Source: Micromonospora sp. WMMD1128
GTDB taxonomy: Bacteria > Actinomycetota > Actinomycetes > Mycobacteriales > Micromonosporaceae
Length of the DNA: 64,000 nt
NCBI RefSeq assembly: GCF_027497235.1
Contig: NZ_CP114902.1
Coordinates: 1,749,501-1,813,500, forward strand
Direction: 5' to 3'
The notes under the pieces are model-generated. The model worked only from the letters and a program-made list of their open reading frames with translations, searched no databases and was not told where the DNA came from. Positions 60,982 to 64,000 of this stretch are shown one piece after another. The position numbers were made by a program, and so were the translations under genes. Numbering within the stretch: position 1 is the first letter of the stretch; every line of letters begins with the position of its first letter.

Positions 60982-61923
60982 ATGCGGCACGGAGTCGCGC
61001 GTTTCGTCACGGGCTTCCTGGCCCTGCCCGTCGCGCTGTACCTGTTCTACGTGGTGTGGCCGTTCGCCCAGGCGGCGGGCTACTCGCTCACCGACTGGGG
61101 TGGGTACTCGGATTCCCAGCGCTTCGTCGGGCTGGACAACTACGTCCGGCTGTTCTCCGACGAGCTGATCCGGAAGGCGTTCTGGCACAACGTGTTCTTC
61201 CTGGTCACCGTGCCGCTGTTCACGATCGCGCTGGCCCTGTTCCTCGCGTTCCTGCTCAACGTGGGCGGACGCGAGGACAGGGCCGGCATCCGCGGGGTGT
61301 TCGGCTCCGCGGTCTACAAGGTGGTCTTCTTCTTCCCGCAGGTGCTGTCGCTGGTGGTCATCGCCGTCATGTGGCAGCAGATCTACCGCACCGACGGGCA
61401 GGGCCTGATCAACGGCCTGCTGATCAAAGCCGGCCTGGTGGACGCGGACAACCCGATCGCCTTCACCGCCGACCCGGAGCCGTTCCTCGGCGTGCCGGCG
61501 GTGCTGTGGTGGCTGCTGCTCATCGCGGTGTGGAGCGGCGCCGGCTTCTACATGGTGCTCTTCTCCGCCGCCATGCAGTCGATCCCGAAGGACATCTACG
61601 AGGCCGCGATCCTCGACGGCGCGGGCCGGTTCCACACCTTCTTCCGGGTGACCCTGCCGCTGCTGCGGGACAGCATCTCGGTGGCCTGGGTCTACCTCGG
61701 CTTCATCGCGCTGGACATGTACGCCCTGGTCTTCGTCATGACGCCGAGCCAGGGCGGGCCGAACCACGCCAGCGAGATCTTCGCGTCGGTGCTCAACTTC
61801 ACCGCGTTCCAGAAGGGCCAGTTCGGCTACGCCTGCGCGATGGGTGTCGCGCTCGCCATCTTCACGATCCTGCTCGCCGCGGTGCAGCTGAGGATCACCC
61901 GTCGTGACCGTATCGAGTACTGA
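60982..61923 (+). CDS. ngcF: Sugar ABC transporter permease, NgcF-like
   Basis: A 313-residue inner membrane permease with about six helices. The EAA loop is IYEAAILDGAGRFHTFFRVTLPLL, the binding site for the ATPase. Start ATG 60982; GTG 60973 is possible but too close to the SD. It lies 22 bp after ngcE and 13 bp before ngcG. No ATPase gene is nearby, so a shared MsiK-type ATPase is expected elsewhere. Confidence 0.88.
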   Translation: MRHGVARFVTGFLALPVALYLFYVVWPFAQAAGYSLTDWGGYSDSQRFVGLDNYVRLFSDELIRKAFWHNVFFLVTVPLFTIALALFLAFLLNVGGREDRAGIRGVFGSAVYKVVFFFPQVLSLVVIAVMWQQIYRTDGQGLINGLLIKAGLVDADNPIAFTADPEPFLGVPAVLWWLLLIAVWSGAGFYMVLFSAAMQSIPKDIYEAAILDGAGRFHTFFRVTLPLLRDSISVAWVYLGFIALDMYALVFVMTPSQGGPNHASEIFASVLNFTAFQKGQFGYACAMGVALAIFTILLAAVQLRITRRDRIEY

Positions 61924-61936
61924 AGGAGGCGCGGCG

Positions 61937-62893
61937 ATGAGCACGGCAACACACGGTCTCGACCGGGCCGGCCAGGCCACCACCGGATCGGGCGGCGCCC
62001 CCGTACGCCGGGAGGAGCGGCACCGCGCCGGGGTCGGCTCCCGGATCTTCAACGGCTTCTCCCACGTGTTCCTGGTGGTCTGGGCCGTGATGGTCATCTA
62101 CCCGCTGCTGTGGGTGGTGATGTCCGCGCTGAAGGACGACTCGGAGGTCATCCGCGAGCCGCTCTCCCTGATCCCGGACAAGCTGCACTGGGAGAACTTC
62201 GGCCGGGCCTGGACCGAGGGGCACCTCGGCTCGTTCTTCCTGAACACCCTCCTGGTGCTGGCCGGCAGCGTCACGCTGACCATGCTGCTCGGCTCGATGG
62301 CCGCGTACGCGCTGGCGCGGTTCGAGTTCCGCGGCAACCGGCTGATCTACTACATGTTCCTGTCCGGGCTGACACTGCCGATCTACCTGGCCGCGGTGCC
62401 GCTGTTCAAGGGCGTCTACAACACCGGGGTCAGCTTCCCGCTGCTCGGCCCGAACAAGCACCTCATGCTGATCCTGGTCTACGTGGCCTGGTCGCTGTCG
62501 TTCACGATCTTCTTCATGCACTCGTTCTTCCGGACGCTGCCCGAGTCGATCGCGGAGGCGGCCTCGGTCGACGGGGCCTCGCACACGCGCACGTTCTTCA
62601 GCGTGATGCTGCCGATGGCCAAGCCCGGCCTGATCAGCATCGGCATCTTCAACGTGCTCGGCCAGTGGAACCAGTGGTACCTGCCGACCCTGCTCATGCA
62701 GTCCGTCGCCGGCGAGCCGAAGCACCAGGTCATCGCGCAGGGGCTGATCGAGCTGTCGGTCAACCAGGGCTACAAGTCCGACTGGTCCGGATTGTTCGCC
62801 GGGGTCACCATGGCGATGCTGCCGGTGCTGATCGTGTACATCGTCTTCCAGCGCCAGGTCCAGTCCGGCCTCACCGCAGGCGTCAGCAAGTAA
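61937..62893 (+). CDS. ngcG: Sugar ABC transporter permease, NgcG-like
   Basis: A 318-residue permease with about six helices. The EAA loop is IAEAASVDGASHTRTFFSVMLPMAKPG. Start ATG 61937 follows GGAGGCGCGG. It is the last gene of the operon; the double hairpin at 62944-63020 ends it. Confidence 0.88.
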   Translation: MSTATHGLDRAGQATTGSGGAPVRREERHRAGVGSRIFNGFSHVFLVVWAVMVIYPLLWVVMSALKDDSEVIREPLSLIPDKLHWENFGRAWTEGHLGSFFLNTLLVLAGSVTLTMLLGSMAAYALARFEFRGNRLIYYMFLSGLTLPIYLAAVPLFKGVYNTGVSFPLLGPNKHLMLILVYVAWSLSFTIFFMHSFFRTLPESIAEAASVDGASHTRTFFSVMLPMAKPGLISIGIFNVLGQWNQWYLPTLLMQSVAGEPKHQVIAQGLIELSVNQGYKSDWSGLFAGVTMAMLPVLIVYIVFQRQVQSGLTAGVSK

Positions 62894-62943
62894 CCGCACG
62901 CGCCACGCGGTCGGGCCGGCCCGGGCCGGGCCGCGTCGCGCGT

Positions 62944-63022
62944 TAGGCGGGGGCCCCGCTTAACACCTGGTGTTAAGCGGGGCCCCCGCCTATGCAGAAA
63001 ACGTTAAGCGGGGCCCCCGCCT
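62944..63022. terminator. Dispersed GGGGCCCC hairpin element, copy 5 (double)
   Basis: A perfect 24-bp inverted repeat (62944-62967 and 62969-62992, one-base loop) is followed by a further GCGGGGCCCCCGCC arm. The last two arms again flank the conserved 18-nt loop (62990-63007, reverse complement TTAACGTTTTCTGCATAG). Confidence 0.88.
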
Positions 63023-63064
63023 TACACCCTCACCCTGTCGGTGGGGGGAGGCAGAATCGCGTTT

Positions 63065-64000
63065 GTGCGGGTGGTGGCGGTGGTGGCGGTGGTGGCGGGG
63101 GAGCGGGGCGGCGGGACGCTGCAACCGCTCGACGTCGACGGCCGCCCGGCCGGCCCGGCCGAGGAGGTGGCCGACCTGGCCGCCGCCGTCGGTGCCCGCG
63201 AGGCGGCCGAGCGGCCCCGCTGGGTGTGGGCCACCGGCGGGAGCGTCTACCCGGCGTTGCTGCGCGCCGGGATCCGGCTCGACCGCTGCCACGACGTCGA
63301 GCTGACCGAGGCGTTGCTGCTCGGGCACGCGGGCCGTTGGGGAGAGCCGCGCGCGCTGCCCGCCGCCTGGGCCCGGCTGACCGGGGCGCCGGTCCCACCG
63401 GACCCGGCGCCCCGCCCGCCGGAGCCGCCCGGCCACGGCCAGGGCGCGCTCTTCGACCCACCGTCCGGCCCGCCGGGCCCCGGCCTCACGGCATTGACCC
63501 GGGTGTACGCGGACCAGCTCGCCCGGGTCGCGGCGACCACCCACCCCGGCCGGTTCCGGCTGCTGGTGGCCGCCGAGTCGGCAGGTGTCCTGGTCGGCAC
63601 CGAGATGGGCGCGGCCGGCCTGCCGTGGCGCGTCGACGTGCACGACGCGATCCTGGCCGAGCTGCTCGGCGAGGCGTCCCCGGTGGGCGGCCCACCCCGC
63701 CGGCTGGCCGACCTCCAGGCGCGGATCGCCGCCGCGTTCGGCGTACGCCATCTGCACGCCGACTCGCCCGCGGAGCTGTTGCGGGCGTTCGCCCGGGCGG
63801 GGGTGGAGCTGCCGAACACCCGGGCGTGGGTGCTGCGCGGGGTGGAACATCCGGCGGTGCCGCTGGTCCTGGAATACAAGGAGCTCTACCGGATCTGGAC
63901 GGCGCACGGCTGGGCCTGGCGCGACGCCTGGGTGTCCGGCGGCCGGTTCCGTCCGGAGTACGTGCCCGGCGGCGTGGTCTCCGGCCGGTGGGCGACCCGG
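63065..64000 (+). CDS. Bifunctional 3'-5' exonuclease / DNA polymerase A family protein, N-terminal part (3' truncated by window)
   Basis: The frame is open from GTG 63065 to the window edge (312 codons). The product (MRVVAVVAVVAGERGGGTL) resembles the actinobacterial exonuclease-polymerase family of about 560 residues: an N-terminal RNase H-like region in which the acidic residues look degenerate, a Pro-rich middle (about 115-140), and the beginning of a PolA palm with LEYKELYRIW and VVSGRWATR. The polymerase core lies beyond the window. The gene follows the ngc terminator. Confidence 0.78.
   Translation, partial: MRVVAVVAVVAGERGGGTLQPLDVDGRPAGPAEEVADLAAAVGAREAAERPRWVWATGGSVYPALLRAGIRLDRCHDVELTEALLLGHAGRWGEPRALPAAWARLTGAPVPPDPAPRPPEPPGHGQGALFDPPSGPPGPGLTALTRVYADQLARVAATTHPGRFRLLVAAESAGVLVGTEMGAAGLPWRVDVHDAILAELLGEASPVGGPPRRLADLQARIAAAFGVRHLHADSPAELLRAFARAGVELPNTRAWVLRGVEHPAVPLVLEYKELYRIWTAHGWAWRDAWVSGGRFRPEYVPGGVVSGRWATR

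Overview
The window is 64 kb of very GC-rich DNA from an actinomycete. GTG starts, twin-arginine and lipoprotein exports, an InhA-type enoyl reductase, bacterial PH-domain proteins and a MurD2/MurL pair all fit Micromonosporaceae, most likely Micromonospora. That assignment is inferred from gene content and codon use; no 16S gene is present. I see no tRNA, rRNA, CRISPR array, prophage or large biosynthetic gene cluster. Most of the window is chromosomal housekeeping and accessory metabolism.

Layout. 1-5.9 kb: the end of a CBM2-bearing secreted protein, then a giant secreted alpha-amylase/pullulanase fusion behind MalR-like direct repeats. 6.0-10.1 kb: two tandem secreted right-handed beta-helix proteins with Pmp-type GGGI/N-T-A repeats, sharing near-identical DNA blocks. 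10.6-16.6 kb: aminopeptidase P, asparagine synthetase, an AA10 lytic polysaccharide monooxygenase with CBM2, and a PfkB sugar kinase. 16.7-20.9 kb: Bcr/CflA efflux pump with divergent MarR, a metallo-hydrolase/thioesterase pair, and a PAP2 membrane protein. 21.0-26.9 kb: a minus-strand PH-domain operon joined by four GTGA stop/start overlaps, divergent from a MoxR-DUF58-VWA operon. 27.4-30.8 kb: fabG, inhA/fabI, ferrochelatase and a HAD phosphatase. 30.9-36.9 kb: a conserved unknown, DUF3097, a serine hydrolase, an NfeD/SPFH pair and a membrane protein. 36.9-44.1 kb: GH27 alpha-galactosidase, a class A PBP, a DHFR-like protein, a TrmH methyltransferase and argG. 44.1-50.5 kb: a PucR regulator with a 33-bp minisatellite, then murL and murD2 separated by a solo TnpB element. 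50.5-56.0 kb: a DUF6114/DUF6230/TetR/secreted-protein cluster, an acyltransferase, and a VOC-ArsR-SRPBCC operon. 56.7-62.9 kb: an aminosugar uptake locus (GlcNAc-type kinase, RpiR regulator, SIS protein, NgcEFG-like ABC transporter). 63.1-64 kb: the start of an actinobacterial exonuclease/polymerase-A family gene, cut by the window edge.

Together the genes suggest a soil saprophyte that degrades starch, chitin or cellulose and galactosides outside the cell, imports chitin-derived sugars through NgcEFG, and builds its wall using the L-Glu ligase/epimerase route (MurD2/MurL) instead of free D-glutamate.

The most unusual signals are: (1) the TnpB element sitting directly against murL, so that its omega-RNA 3' end would run into the murL leader; (2) the PH-domain operon in which two mini-ORFs, one made of an in-frame 60-bp tandem repeat, link the genes through GTGA overlaps; (3) a five-copy dispersed hairpin family with a conserved 18-nt loop; (4) the mosaic pair of beta-helix genes; (5) an ArsR-type palindrome that exactly fills a promoter spacer ahead of a probably leaderless gene.
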